A stretch of 64,000 nucleotides of DNA from Hymenobacter cellulosivorans (GTDB lineage Bacteria; Bacteroidota; Bacteroidia; Cytophagales; Hymenobacteraceae), in contig NZ_CP095049.1 in the NCBI RefSeq assembly GCF_022919135.1, forward strand, positions 1,178,001 to 1,242,000, written 5' to 3'. Below the pieces are notes generated by a model. The model was not told where the DNA came from and ran no database searches. It worked only from the letters and a program-made list of their open reading frames with translations. The translations under genes and the position numbers were made by a program. Shown in pieces: positions 49,453 through 58,380 of the stretch; positions within the stretch are counted from its first letter, which is position 1; each line of letters begins with the position of its first letter.

Positions 49453-49566
49453 CTAGCGGAAGAAGATAAACATGATGGCCAGGGCCAGCAGAAATATCAG
49501 GTACATGAGCCCGTCGGTCAGAATGTATTGTTTGTACTGCTTGTAAAAGGCAATCAGCTTCTTCAT
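49453..49566 (-). CDS. 37-residue membrane protein
   Basis: A short gene between the TPR gene and recJ. The start is MKKLIAFYKQYKQYILTDGL, and one hydrophobic segment follows (MYLIFLLALAIMFIFFR). An exact TAnnTTTG -7 box (TATTTTTG on the minus strand, 49594-49601) lies 28 bases before the start codon, and the reading frame has an ATG start and a clean stop. The first ten residues are basic and aromatic, so the N-terminus is probably cytoplasmic. I do not recognise a family. It would be missed by length filters. Confidence 0.7.
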   Translation of the reverse strand: MKKLIAFYKQYKQYILTDGLMYLIFLLALAIMFIFFR

Positions 49567-49593
49567 CGGGCACTAGCTCAGGCGGCGGAAACG

Positions 49594-49601
49594 CAAAAAT
49601 A
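49594..49601 (-). promoter_or_regulatory. -7 promoter box of the 37-residue gene (TATTTTTG, minus strand)
   Basis: CAAAAATA on the plus strand. A minus-strand TTTG (49629-49632) lies 27 bp upstream, too far for a standard -33 box. Confidence 0.5.
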
Positions 49602-49655
49602 CGAATTCGGGGCCGGCCCATTGGGGTACAAAGGGGAGGACCGCGGTTTTCTTCT

Positions 49656-49663
49656 TACTTTTG
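49656..49663 (+). promoter_or_regulatory. -7 promoter box of recJ (TACTTTTG)
   Basis: An exact TAnnTTTG match, 33 bases before the recJ ATG. A TTGGGG at 49621 is too distant for a -33 element. Confidence 0.5.
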
Positions 49664-49696
49664 AAGATAACGCCCGTGAGGGCCCGCCGCTGAATC

Positions 49697-51421
49697 ATGG
49701 AAAAACGATGGATCCGCAAGCCTGCGCCTGAACCCACCAAGGTTAGGCACCTGGCCGACGCCCTGCGCGTGAATGAGGCCATCATCGCGCTACTCTGCCA
49801 GCGCGGGGTGTGCTCGTACGACGAAGCCTACGAATATTTCCGCCCCAGCCTCGACCACCTGCCCGACCCGCTGCGGATGCGCGACATGGACCGGGCCGTC
49901 GACCGGCTGCTGACGGCCCTGCACGAAGGCCAGAAAGTGCTGGTCTTCGGCGACTACGACGTGGATGGTACCACCTCCGTGGCCCTGGTTTTTTCTCACC
50001 TGCGCACCTTGTTCGGTCCTGAGCGGGTCGACTACTACATTCCGGACCGCTACAAGGAAGGCTACGGCATCTCCGACGCTGGCATTGATTACGCCGTCGA
50101 CCACAACTTCAGCCTCATTATCGCCCTCGACTGCGGCGTTAAGGCCGTGGACCGCATTGATTACGCCAACGAACGGGGCATCGACTTCATCATTTGCGAC
50201 CACCACTTGCCCGGCACCGAACTGCCCAAGGCAGTGGCCGTGCTCGATCCCAAGCGTGCCGATTGCGAATACCCATTTAAGGAACTCTCTGGCTGCGGGG
50301 TGGGCTTTAAGCTGATGCAGGCCCTGACTCAGCACTTGGGCCAGGACCAGACGCCGCTTTACGAGCTGCTCGACATGCTGGCTATCAGCATCGCCGCCGA
50401 CATCGTGCCCATTACGGGTGAAAACCGCATTCTGGCCTACCATGGCCTGCGCCTGCTCAACGACCGGTACCGCGGGCAGCGCCCTGGCGTAGCGGCCCTG
50501 CGGGAGCTGGCTGGCCTGCGCGACGGGGAGCTGACCATCAGCAGCCTCGTGTTCGGCTTTGCGCCCCGCATCAACGCGGCCGGCCGCATGGGCGACGCCA
50601 AACGCTCGGTAGCTATGCTGCTGGCTGAAACCAAGGAGGAAGCCGTAGAGAAAACCGGCGTGGTCGACAAAACCAATATTGAGCGCCGCGGCTTCGATAC
50701 CAGCATTACAAAGGAAGCGCTGAGCATGATTGAGGACGATTTGTCCTTGCGTAATGCTCATTCCACGGTGCTCTACAAAGAAGACTGGCACAAGGGCGTC
50801 ATCGGCATCGTGGCCTCGCGCTGCCTCGACAAGTACTACCGCCCCACTATCATCCTGACTCAGAGCAACGGCAAAGCCACCGGCTCGGCCCGCTCGGTGG
50901 TGGGCTTCGATGTGCACCAGGCCATCAGTGAGTGCGCCGACCTCCTGGACCAATACGGTGGCCACATGTACGCCGCCGGCCTCACGCTGCCGGTCGAAAA
51001 CGTGCCTAAGTTCCGGGAGCGGTTTGAGCAAATCGTAGCGGGCCGAATTCTGCCCGAGCAAATGATTCCGCCGGTAGAAATAGACGGTGTGCTGCGCCTC
51101 GACGAAATAACGGACGGCTTCTACAAGCTCCTGCACCAGATGGAACCCTTTGGACCGGGCAACCCCAATCCAGTGTTTGAGTCGGAGTACGTGTACGCCA
51201 CTCCCGAATCGGCCCGTATTGTGGGCAACTCCCACCTGAAGCTGACCCTGACCCAGGACGGCCGCCACACCGTGGATGCCATTGGCTTCGGCCTGGGCGA
51301 ATACCACGAGCGAATTACGCAGGGTAGCCCCTTCAACGTGTGCTACACGGTGGAAATCAATGAGTACCGCGGGCAGCGTACGTTGCAGCTGCGCGTGAAG
51401 GATATCCGCTGGGTCGAGTAG
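49697..51421 (+). CDS. recJ: Single-stranded-DNA-specific exonuclease RecJ
   Basis: A 574-residue DHH-family nuclease that degrades single-stranded DNA 5' to 3' in recombination and mismatch repair. The DHH phosphoesterase motifs are VLVFGDYDVDGTTSVAL, IIALDCG and FIICDHHLPG, with the metal-binding aspartates and histidines. The DHHA1 domain includes GKATGSARSVVGFDVHQAI and YGGHMYAAGLT. The C-terminal OB-fold domain reads GNSHLKLTLTQDGRHTVDAI. Length is normal. It follows a TACTTTTG box at 49656. Confidence 0.96.
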   Translation: MEKRWIRKPAPEPTKVRHLADALRVNEAIIALLCQRGVCSYDEAYEYFRPSLDHLPDPLRMRDMDRAVDRLLTALHEGQKVLVFGDYDVDGTTSVALVFSHLRTLFGPERVDYYIPDRYKEGYGISDAGIDYAVDHNFSLIIALDCGVKAVDRIDYANERGIDFIICDHHLPGTELPKAVAVLDPKRADCEYPFKELSGCGVGFKLMQALTQHLGQDQTPLYELLDMLAISIAADIVPITGENRILAYHGLRLLNDRYRGQRPGVAALRELAGLRDGELTISSLVFGFAPRINAAGRMGDAKRSVAMLLAETKEEAVEKTGVVDKTNIERRGFDTSITKEALSMIEDDLSLRNAHSTVLYKEDWHKGVIGIVASRCLDKYYRPTIILTQSNGKATGSARSVVGFDVHQAISECADLLDQYGGHMYAAGLTLPVENVPKFRERFEQIVAGRILPEQMIPPVEIDGVLRLDEITDGFYKLLHQMEPFGPGNPNPVFESEYVYATPESARIVGNSHLKLTLTQDGRHTVDAIGFGLGEYHERITQGSPFNVCYTVEINEYRGQRTLQLRVKDIRWVE

Positions 51422-51448
51422 TTGCCGGCGGATATCCTTGGCGTGACG

Positions 51449-52063
51449 TTAGCTCTGGGGGCGGGGCGCTACAAAATACTCGGTAGTAGAGCGGTTGCGC
51501 TGCGGTAACCCTTTGCGCGTCGTTTTCTCCAGATAGTCGCCGCGCAGGAATTTTACCTGCTTTATCGGGTTGCGGCCAGCTCCTTTGCTCGTAATAGTCG
51601 TGTATTTACCCGATTCCGTTTTGACTACCTTCACTTGGTCCCGCGGGTCAATTTCGAAGTAGTCGGAGGCCGTAAGCCGCACGAGTTTGCCATCCTGGTA
51701 GTACTCCGACAGGGCTAAGTTGCCCTGGGCGGTGTAGTAATACACTTTTTCGACTACTGTACCCACTCGCTTAAATTTGACAACGTGTTTCTTGCGCAAG
51801 TATTTCGGCAGCTTGTCGGCCGAAACGGTTGTCGGTCCCGATAAGGTAGAGTAGCTTTTGGTGCAGCGCCGCGTACCCCGGACGGCCAGAAAAGAGGTCT
51901 TGAAAAAGCGAATCTGCTCGTCCGCCTGGCTCCGGATGGCCGCCGCGTGTTGGAACAAGGAGTCCCGCTCGGTAGCAAAGCGGGCGGGGTCGGTGGTTTG
52001 AGCTTGGGCAGTCAGGGCCGTAAGTAGCGCGAAGCCAGCGCTAAGCGTGCATTTAAAGGTCAT
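51449..52063 (-). CDS. Secreted protein of unknown function
   Basis: A 204-residue protein with a signal peptide (TFKCTLSAGFALLTALTAQAQ). The mature part is basic in the C-terminal half and rich in Lys, Tyr and Val. YYYTAQGNLALSEYYQDGKL resembles MORN/RHS-like short beta units that describe text such as YQDGKLV, common in Bacteroidetes secreted proteins. No domain is certain. It is convergent with recJ (27 bp between stops) and lies downstream of the DoxX gene on the same strand. Confidence 0.65.
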   Translation of the reverse strand: MTFKCTLSAGFALLTALTAQAQTTDPARFATERDSLFQHAAAIRSQADEQIRFFKTSFLAVRGTRRCTKSYSTLSGPTTVSADKLPKYLRKKHVVKFKRVGTVVEKVYYYTAQGNLALSEYYQDGKLVRLTASDYFEIDPRDQVKVVKTESGKYTTITSKGAGRNPIKQVKFLRGDYLEKTTRKGLPQRNRSTTEYFVAPRPQS

Positions 52064-52124
52064 ATAAGACGTAATGAAGACAAATAAGTACCGCTAATGT
52101 AGCGCTTTGCTATACCTGCCAGTA

Positions 52125-52496
52125 TTATTTTTTGCCTTGCGTATGAGTCCACACCCACCAGATTAGCAAGGCCTGCAGGGGCAGCCGGACCCAGACCAGC
52201 CAGGGCGCTACGCCCAATCCGGCGCCGCTGGTTTGGGCCATGTACACGTTGGCCGGAAATACGGCAATGAGTAGCGCAATCAGGCCCCAGGCTGCCCAGC
52301 GGCGAGTGGCACGGGGCAGCAGCAGAATCCCTAGCAGTATTTCTGCCGCTCCGCTAAGCAAGACCAGTCCCCGGTGCCAGGGCAGATACGGCGGCATGAT
52401 GCGCATGTACACCTCCGGCTTGACGAAATGCAGGACTCCGGCTCCGCTGAACAAGACGGCAAGAATGCAAAGGCTAATGGTGCGGGAACGAGGCAT
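52125..52496 (-). CDS. DoxX-family membrane protein
   Basis: A 123-residue protein with four membrane helices. It shows FSGAGVLHFVKPEVYMRIMP, LLSGAAEILLGILLL and WGLIALLIAVFPANVYMAQ, the DoxX/MauE-like pattern (a short quinone-linked or membrane redox family). The exact partner is unknown. It is a single gene with the 51449 gene downstream at 61 bp; the two may be co-transcribed. Confidence 0.85.
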   Translation of the reverse strand: MPRSRTISLCILAVLFSGAGVLHFVKPEVYMRIMPPYLPWHRGLVLLSGAAEILLGILLLPRATRRWAAWGLIALLIAVFPANVYMAQTSGAGLGVAPWLVWVRLPLQALLIWWVWTHTQGKK

Positions 52497-52584
52497 AGAG
52501 ACTACGCTACAGGAAGAGAAGGGCGGTTCGGGTGGGTTACCAGCGGCCAGGCCGGGGTCGGCAACATACGTTGGCTAGAAGCAA

Positions 52585-52616
52585 TTTGGGCTGCGACGGC
52601 GCACTGTTTACCTTGG
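52585..52616 (+). promoter_or_regulatory. Promoter of the M61 peptidase gene
   Basis: TTTG at 52585-52588, a 20-bp spacer and TACCTTGG at 52609-52616 approximate the Bacteroidetes TTTG/TAnnTTTG promoter with one mismatch. It lies 40 bp before the start codon. Confidence 0.55.
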
Positions 52617-52655
52617 GGTGCCGTTATAGGCTGACTTTCTTCCTGATTTTCCCGC

Positions 52656-54500
52656 ATGAAATTATTTTCCCTCGCCCTTGGGCTGGCTTTGGCTGCGGCC
52701 GCGCCGGCTGTAGCGCAGCAGCCCGCCGGCTACCAGATTGCCTTGGACCTCGAACATGCCACCAACGACCAGGTTCGGGTCGTGATTCAGACGCCACCGG
52801 TAAAAGAGGCCCAGGCCACGTACGTCATGCCTTCGGTGGTGCCCGGCTCATACTCGCGCAAAGACTACGGCCGCTTCGTGCAGAAATTCACTGCTTTCGA
52901 CCGCAAAGGCAAGCCGCTCAAGGTTCGGAAGGAGGGCAACAACCTGTTTATTATCGATAAAGCGCCGAGTCTGGCTCGGATTGAGTATTTGGTAGACGAC
53001 ACCTGGGACGCGAAGCAAGACGACAGTTTTATCTTTCAGCCGGGCGGCACCAACTTCGAAGCCGACCAGAATTTCGTGCTCAACCACTACGGCCTCTACG
53101 GCTACCTGGAAGGCTACAAGATGCAGCCCTACCAGGTCACGGTGGCCAAGCCCGCCGCGCTCTACGGCGCTACGTCGTTGCCTGCCCGCCGCGCTTCGCC
53201 TACCCAGGATGTATTCACGGCCGCCAGCTACGTGGAACTGGCCGACTCGCCCATTCTCTACAGCCGCCCTGATACGGCCAGCTTCAGTACCGGTGGTGCC
53301 CGGATTGCGGTGTCGGTGGTGTCGGAAACCGGGACGGTGAAAGCTGAGCAGGTGCGCGAGATTATGCGGCCCATGGCCGAAGCCCTGACCAAGTTTTTCG
53401 GCCAGATGCCCGTGCCGACCTACCACTTTCTGATGTACTTCCCGAGCTTCTCCTCGCCGCTGGCCAGCAAAAACGGCGGCTACGGCGCCATGGAGCACTC
53501 ATATTCGTCGGTGTATTTTCTGCCCGAGGTACCCGGTGAAGACCGGCTGCGTAGCATGGTGCAGGAAGTAGCTTCCCACGAGTTTTTGCACATGCTGGCC
53601 CCGCTCAACATCCATAGCCGCGAAATCGGGGAGTTTGACTTCCGCAGCCCCAAGATGTCGCAGCATTTGTGGCTCTACGAGGGCGTCACAGAGTACATTG
53701 CCCAGCTGGTGCAGGTGCGGGGTGGCCTGGCTACGCCCGCCGAGTTTCGGCAGCGCATGAAGGAGAAAATCGGCAAGGCGGAGAAGCACCCCAACGTGTC
53801 GTTTACCGAGATGAGCCGCAAGATTCTGGAGGCACCCTACAAGGACATGTACGACAACGTGTATGACAAGGGCGCCCTGATGGGCCTGTTGCTCGATATC
53901 CGCATTCAGGAGCTTAGTCAAGGCCGTCAGAGCCTGCGCGACGTGCTGCTGGCCTTGCGCCAGAAATACGGCCCGACCCGCTCCTTCGAGGACGCCGAGC
54001 TTATCCCTGAGTTTGTGGCGCTGACCAACCCGGCCCTGCAGCAGTTCTTCGACCAGTACGTCATCGGCAATCAGCCTTTGCCCTACGCCGAGTATTTCGA
54101 CAAAATCGGGTGGCGCTACCAGGCCAACGCTACTACCACGGTCAAGGCCTTTGGGCGGCTGGGCTTCAGCTACGACACCGAGAAAAAGCAGTTTATCGTG
54201 GCCAGCACCAAGCCCGACCAGAATGCCTTCGGCCTGAAGGAAGGCGACGTAATCTTGGCCGTGAACGGCACGGAGCTGGACATGGGCAACGCCGAAAAAC
54301 TACTGCGCCCTTTGGTAGAGCCCACTACCAGCGACGTGGTCAAGGTGCGGTTCCGCAGCGGGGCCGCGGGGGCGCCTCAGGAGCGCCAGGCTGCGCCCCG
54401 CGAGTTTGAGGCCCAGGTCAAAAATGTCCTGGAGGAAGTCGCTGCACCCACGCCCGCCCAGCTGCAGCTGCGCAACCAGGTGCTTAAGCCCTTGGGCTAA
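52656..54500 (+). CDS. M61-family metallopeptidase (glycyl aminopeptidase-like) with PDZ domain
   Basis: A 614-residue protein with a signal peptide (LFSLALGLALAAAAPAVAQ). The M61 N-terminal and catalytic domains follow. The zinc motif is HEFLH at residues 308-312 (SHEFLHMLAPLNIHS), and the downstream glutamate is in LWLYEGVTEY. The gluzincin fold is well matched by PSFSSPLASKNGGYGAMEHS. A C-terminal PDZ domain of about 90 residues begins near QFIVASTKPDQNAFGLKEGD. Such enzymes cleave small peptides, often glycine- or alanine-led, in the periplasm or outer membrane. It stands alone with a promoter at 52585. Confidence 0.93.
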   Translation: MKLFSLALGLALAAAAPAVAQQPAGYQIALDLEHATNDQVRVVIQTPPVKEAQATYVMPSVVPGSYSRKDYGRFVQKFTAFDRKGKPLKVRKEGNNLFIIDKAPSLARIEYLVDDTWDAKQDDSFIFQPGGTNFEADQNFVLNHYGLYGYLEGYKMQPYQVTVAKPAALYGATSLPARRASPTQDVFTAASYVELADSPILYSRPDTASFSTGGARIAVSVVSETGTVKAEQVREIMRPMAEALTKFFGQMPVPTYHFLMYFPSFSSPLASKNGGYGAMEHSYSSVYFLPEVPGEDRLRSMVQEVASHEFLHMLAPLNIHSREIGEFDFRSPKMSQHLWLYEGVTEYIAQLVQVRGGLATPAEFRQRMKEKIGKAEKHPNVSFTEMSRKILEAPYKDMYDNVYDKGALMGLLLDIRIQELSQGRQSLRDVLLALRQKYGPTRSFEDAELIPEFVALTNPALQQFFDQYVIGNQPLPYAEYFDKIGWRYQANATTTVKAFGRLGFSYDTEKKQFIVASTKPDQNAFGLKEGDVILAVNGTELDMGNAEKLLRPLVEPTTSDVVKVRFRSGAAGAPQERQAAPREFEAQVKNVLEEVAAPTPAQLQLRNQVLKPLG

Positions 54501-54532
54501 GGCTGCCGCCGGCGCTTCTGAGTTCTAACGCC

Positions 54533-54540
54533 TACCTTTG
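54533..54540 (+). promoter_or_regulatory. -7 box TACCTTTG directly before lptB
   Basis: An exact TAnnTTTG ending five bases before the lptB ATG. If used, transcription would begin at or next to the start codon, giving a leaderless mRNA. Confidence 0.5.
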
Positions 54541-54545
54541 CCCTA

Positions 54546-55277
54546 ATGATTCTGCGCGCCGAAAACCTCGTCAAAACCTATAAGTCCCGCACCGTCGTCA
54601 ACAACATGTCGTTGTCGGTGGAGCAGGGGGAAATCGTGGGGCTGCTCGGGCCCAACGGAGCCGGCAAAACCACCTGCTTTTACATGACGGTGGGCATGGT
54701 GAAGCCCAATAGCGGCAAGATTTTCCTTGACGACGAGGAAATTACCAAGCTGCCCATTTACCAGCGGGCCCGCCGCGGCGTGGGCTACCTGGCCCAGGAG
54801 GCCTCCGTTTTTCGCGACCTGACGGTGGAAGAAAACATCCTCTCAGTGCTGGAAATGACTAACATGCCCAAGCAGGCCCAGCGCGACAAGGTAGAAGAGC
54901 TCCTGAACGAGTTTAGCCTCAACCACGTGCGCAAAAACATGGGCCGGGTGCTCAGCGGCGGCGAGCGGCGGCGCACCGAAATTGCCCGGGCCCTAGCCGT
55001 CGACCCCAAGTTCGTGCTGCTCGATGAGCCCTTCGCCGGCGTCGACCCCATTGCCACCGAAGAAATTCAGGGCATCGTGGCCAAGCTCAAGAACAAGAAC
55101 ATCGGGATTCTTATCACCGACCACGACGTAAACTCAACCCTGAGCATCGTGGACCGGGCCTATCTTCTCTTCGAAGGCAAGCTGCTGAAGGCGGGCACGG
55201 CCGAAGAGCTGGCGGCCGATGAAACCGTTCGGCGCGTGTACCTGGGCAAAAACTTTGAGCTCAAGCGCAACATCTAA
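54546..55277 (+). CDS. lptB: LPS export ABC transporter ATP-binding protein LptB
   Basis: A 243-residue ABC ATPase that drives lipopolysaccharide extraction from the inner membrane with LptF, LptG and LptC. Walker A is GPNGAGKT (residues 37-44), with the family-typical VGLLGPNGAGKTTCFYM. The Q-loop region is YLAQEASVFRDLTVEENI, the signature is LSGGERRRTEIARA, and Walker B is FVLLDEPFAGVDPI. GILITDHDVNSTLSIVDRAY holds the H-loop. lptC is 9.9 kb upstream; lptF/G are not in the window. A -7 box abuts the start. Confidence 0.95.
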   Translation: MILRAENLVKTYKSRTVVNNMSLSVEQGEIVGLLGPNGAGKTTCFYMTVGMVKPNSGKIFLDDEEITKLPIYQRARRGVGYLAQEASVFRDLTVEENILSVLEMTNMPKQAQRDKVEELLNEFSLNHVRKNMGRVLSGGERRRTEIARALAVDPKFVLLDEPFAGVDPIATEEIQGIVAKLKNKNIGILITDHDVNSTLSIVDRAYLLFEGKLLKAGTAEELAADETVRRVYLGKNFELKRNI

Positions 55278-55422
55278 AGGACGTGGGTAGCTGTAGAACA
55301 GCAGGTAGAGGGCAGCTTTACCGGGAGAATTTGCGTACAGGTCCCACCTAGGCCCCGTGCTTGGGCAAAAAGGCCTTTATTTCGCCCGCTAACCTGCTTT
55401 CCCACCCGGCAACGAACCCTGA

Positions 55423-56939
55423 ATGATTGATTCTATTCTGAAGTGGACCATCCAGCGGCGCCTGACTAGTATCGAGCATTTCAGTCAGAACCCGCACGAG
55501 GTCCAGGCCCAGTTGCTGCAGGAATTACTGCTGAAGGCCCGCCCCACGGAATGGGGGCAGCGCTACGGATTTGCTGATGCACCCTCGGCCCGGGAGTTTG
55601 CCCAACGCCTGCCCGTGAGCAGCTACGAGGAGCTCTACCCAGCCATCGAGCGGGTGCTGCGCGGGGAGCCCGACGTGCTCTGGCCCGGTACCGTGCAGTG
55701 GTTTGCCAAGTCCAGCGGCACGACCAACGCCCGCAGCAAGTACATTCCCGTTACGCGCGAATCATTGCAGGAAGGCCACTACCGCGCTGGCCGCGACATG
55801 ACAGCCCTGGCAACGGCCCTGTACCCGGAAAACCGTGTGCTGGCCGGCAAAACCCTGTCGTTGGGCGGAACCCACGCCCCGAACCCGTTCCGTCCCGAGC
55901 AGGAAAGCTCCCGCGTCGGCGACGTGTCGGCCGTGATAATGCAGAACCTGCCGGCCTGGGCTGAGTTTTTGCGCACCCCACCCCTGGAACTGGCTTTGCT
56001 CGACGAGTGGGAAGAGAAAATAGACCGGATTGCCCGCCACGTACTCAGCGTCAATGTGGCGGCGCTTGCCGGCGTACCCACCTGGATGATAGTGATGTTG
56101 CGCCGTGTCACGGAGCTGGCCGGCGCCGATAATATCACCGAGGTGTGGCCCAATCTGAGCCTGTTTCTGCACGGCGCAGTGGCATTCGGGCCCTATCGGG
56201 AGTTGTTTCGTCAGCTGATTCCGGGTCCGCAGATGCGCTATCTGGAAATTTACAACGCCTCTGAGGGCTACATTGCCCTGCAGGACCAGCCTAATTCCGA
56301 AGATCTGCTGCTGCTGCTCAACCACGGCATCTACTACGAGTTCATTCCGCTAGAAGAGCTGGATGCCGAACACCCGCAAACCCTTACGCTGGAGCAGGTA
56401 GAGCTAGGCAAATCCTACGCGCTGGTGCTTTCGACCAATGCGGGGCTGTGGCGCTACAAAATCGGGGATACAGTGCGCTTCACGAGCCTGGCGCCCTACC
56501 GCATCCGCATTACGGGCCGGACCAAGCATTTCCTCAATGCTTTCGGTGAAGAAGTCGTCATCGAGAATGCCGATGCCGCCATTGCCGCCGCTTGCCGTGC
56601 CACCGGCACCACCGTGCGCGACTACACCGCCGCGCCTATCTACTTTGATGCTTCCAATACCTCGCGCGGGGGCACCAGTGGCTGATTGAGTTTAGCCAGC
56701 CACCCCACGACCCGGCGCAGTTCGTGGCCGTGCTCGACGATACGCTGCGGGAGTTGAACTCCGATTACGACGCCAAGCGCCACCGCGACCTAGCTCTCAC
56801 TGCTCCGGTTCTGACTATTGCCACAGCTGGGGCCTTTACTCGTTGGCTGGCCCGCAAAGGCAAGCTGGGCGGTCAGCATAAAGTACCACGCCTGAGTAAT
56901 TCGCGGGAAATTCTGGAAGCCGTATTGCAGGAGCTTTAG
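55423..56939 (+). pseudogene. GH3 auxin-responsive-promoter-like protein, frameshifted
   Basis: A GH3-family acyl-adenylate/amide synthetase-like gene (MIDSILKWTIQRRLTSIEHF, KSSGTTNARSKYIPVT, LEIYNASEGYIALQDQ, YKIGDTVRFTSLAPYRIRIT). In its first frame it stops at 56683-56685 after ASNTSRGGTSG. The expected C-terminal part continues in another frame: HQWLIEFSQPPHDPAQ, then LNSDYDAKRHRD and KGKLGGQHKVPRLSNSREI, to 56939. Restoring one G in the G5 run at 56668-56672 joins the two as ...SRGGHQWLIEF, giving a full-length protein of about 505 residues. It is either a sequencing error, a recent mutation or a slippage switch. The bacterial family's substrate is unknown. Confidence 0.85.
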
Positions 56940-57180
56940 CGCCGGACTGGCTTTATTAGGTCTTCTTACTAAAGTTATATTACGTCGGGATATGGTATTG
57001 TTCAATTAGCTTGTTAAAGCACAAAAGGAGTAACCTGCAATTGAGGATAGTAAGCAGTGAAAACAGTTATCTTTTGGCTGTATATAAGCTAATTAGGCTG
57101 ATTTTGATATTTTCTTAGTTTCTGGAAATAATTTTAATACAATTGTTTTAGGTCTAATAGATTTAGAACTATATTGGCGG
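56940..57180. other. AT-rich intergenic stretch
   Basis: About 240 bp, clearly AT-richer than the genome average by eye (for example 57108-57170), between the frameshifted GH3 gene and the small TM gene. No ORF, DnaA box or repeat was recognised. It may carry regulatory sites or be a remnant of foreign DNA; nothing in it identifies a function. Confidence 0.5.
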
Positions 57181-57181
57181 A

Positions 57182-57439
57182 TTGTTAACGTTCACGTCTA
57201 CACCCGTGCCCGCTATATCAACCTCCTCCTCCCGCCCCTACGTTTCTCGTCGCAAGCGTAGCCGCCCCTCGGAACCATCTGAGCTAAGTACCAAAGCCAC
57301 GCTAGGTATGCTCAGTCTGCTGGTTTTTGCGCTACTAGCTAGTCTGGCTGTCATTGCAGCATCTCTGACCAGCGACGAGCCCAGCGCGACCTCACCAACG
57401 GCCAGCCTTGTAGCTACCGGTTCACCCATGAACCAGTAG
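57182..57439 (+). CDS. Putative small single-span membrane protein
   Basis: An 85-residue frame from TTG at 57182 (GTG at 57206 would also serve). A basic segment RRKRSRPSEPSELSTK is followed by one hydrophobic helix (ATLGMLSLLVFALLASLAVIAA) and a Ser/Thr/Pro-rich end. The topology is that of a type II-like membrane anchor. No family is recognised, and composition returns to GC-rich. It is convergent with the AIM24 gene. Moderate confidence that it is expressed. Confidence 0.45.
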   Translation: MLTFTSTPVPAISTSSSRPYVSRRKRSRPSEPSELSTKATLGMLSLLVFALLASLAVIAASLTSDEPSATSPTASLVATGSPMNQ

Positions 57440-57462
57440 CTACAACACCAGCTTTGCGCCGA

Positions 57463-58245
57463 TTATTCGTCCAGCACACCGCCGACTAATCGGCCGAAGA
57501 CGCTACCACTCTCTTTCGATGCATTGCCGCCAGTTGGTGCTAGTGCCTGGATCAGCTTTTTAACCGGCATCGACTGCAGCCACACCCGGCCCGTGCCTTG
57601 CAGCGTAGCCAGCAATAATCCCTCGCCGCCAAAAATCATTGATTTTAGGCCGCCGGCGCGGGCGATGCTGAAATTGATGCTGGGCTCAAAGGCAACCACG
57701 CAGCCCGTATCCACGCGCAGCAGTTCGTTGTTGAGCTGTTTCTCAATGATAGTGCCGCCGGCGTGGATGAAGGCCTTGCCGTCGCCGGTAAGCTTCTCCA
57801 GAATGAAGCCTTCACCGCCAAAAAAGCCCGCTCCCAGGCGCTGATTGAAGTGGATACCGATTTTGGTGCCCCGGGCCGCGGCCAGGAAGCCGTCCTTCTG
57901 CACAATCAGGCCATTGGGCATTGTACCCAAATCCACCGGAATGATGGTGCCGGGGTAGGGGGCTGAAAAGGCCACGCGGCTTTTGCCATAGCCCCCGCGG
58001 TGAGTGAAGTGGGTCATAAACAGCGACTCGCCCGTAATCAGGCGGGTACCAGCCGAGAACAGCTTACCCAGAAGGCCTTGGTCGGGCTCTGAGCCGTCGC
58101 CCATCTTGGTCTCGAAGGCAATGGCTTCTTCCATGTACACCATGGCGCCGGCTTCGGCAATGACAGTTTCGTTGGGGTCCAGCTCTATTTCCAGAACCTG
58201 AATATCGGAACCCAGAATGCGGTAATCTACGTCGTGGGACTGCAT
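57463..58245 (-). CDS. AIM24 / TIGR00266 family protein
   Basis: A 260-residue soluble beta-rich protein of the AIM24 family (TIGR00266). It shows [85 protein letters not shown] and a C-terminal [10 protein letters not shown]. The eukaryotic homologue acts in mitochondrial inner-membrane organisation; bacterial function is unclear. It is a single gene on the minus strand, downstream of the 58381 gene after a terminator. Confidence 0.9.
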   Translation of the reverse strand: MQSHDVDYRILGSDIQVLEIELDPNETVIAEAGAMVYMEEAIAFETKMGDGSEPDQGLLGKLFSAGTRLITGESLFMTHFTHRGGYGKSRVAFSAPYPGTIIPVDLGTMPNGLIVQKDGFLAAARGTKIGIHFNQRLGAGFFGGEGFILEKLTGDGKAFIHAGGTIIEKQLNNELLRVDTGCVVAFEPSINFSIARAGGLKSMIFGGEGLLLATLQGTGRVWLQSMPVKKLIQALAPTGGNASKESGSVFGRLVGGVLDE

Positions 58246-58319
58246 AGAAGAAAGGGTTAGGGGGATAACGGCTCCAAGTATAGTGAACTAACGATTATTG
58301 CGGGCGTAGGCCCGAAAGA

Positions 58320-58349
58320 AAAGGCCATTCTCTGCGGAGAATGGCCTTT
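58320..58349 (-). terminator. Terminator of the acidic-protein gene
   Basis: Perfect 13-bp arms 58320-58332 and 58337-58349. On the minus strand the stem is followed by TTCTTTCG. Confidence 0.85.
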
Positions 58350-58380
58350 AGAAATGTATTTCGGGTTGGGCGTCGGTGCC

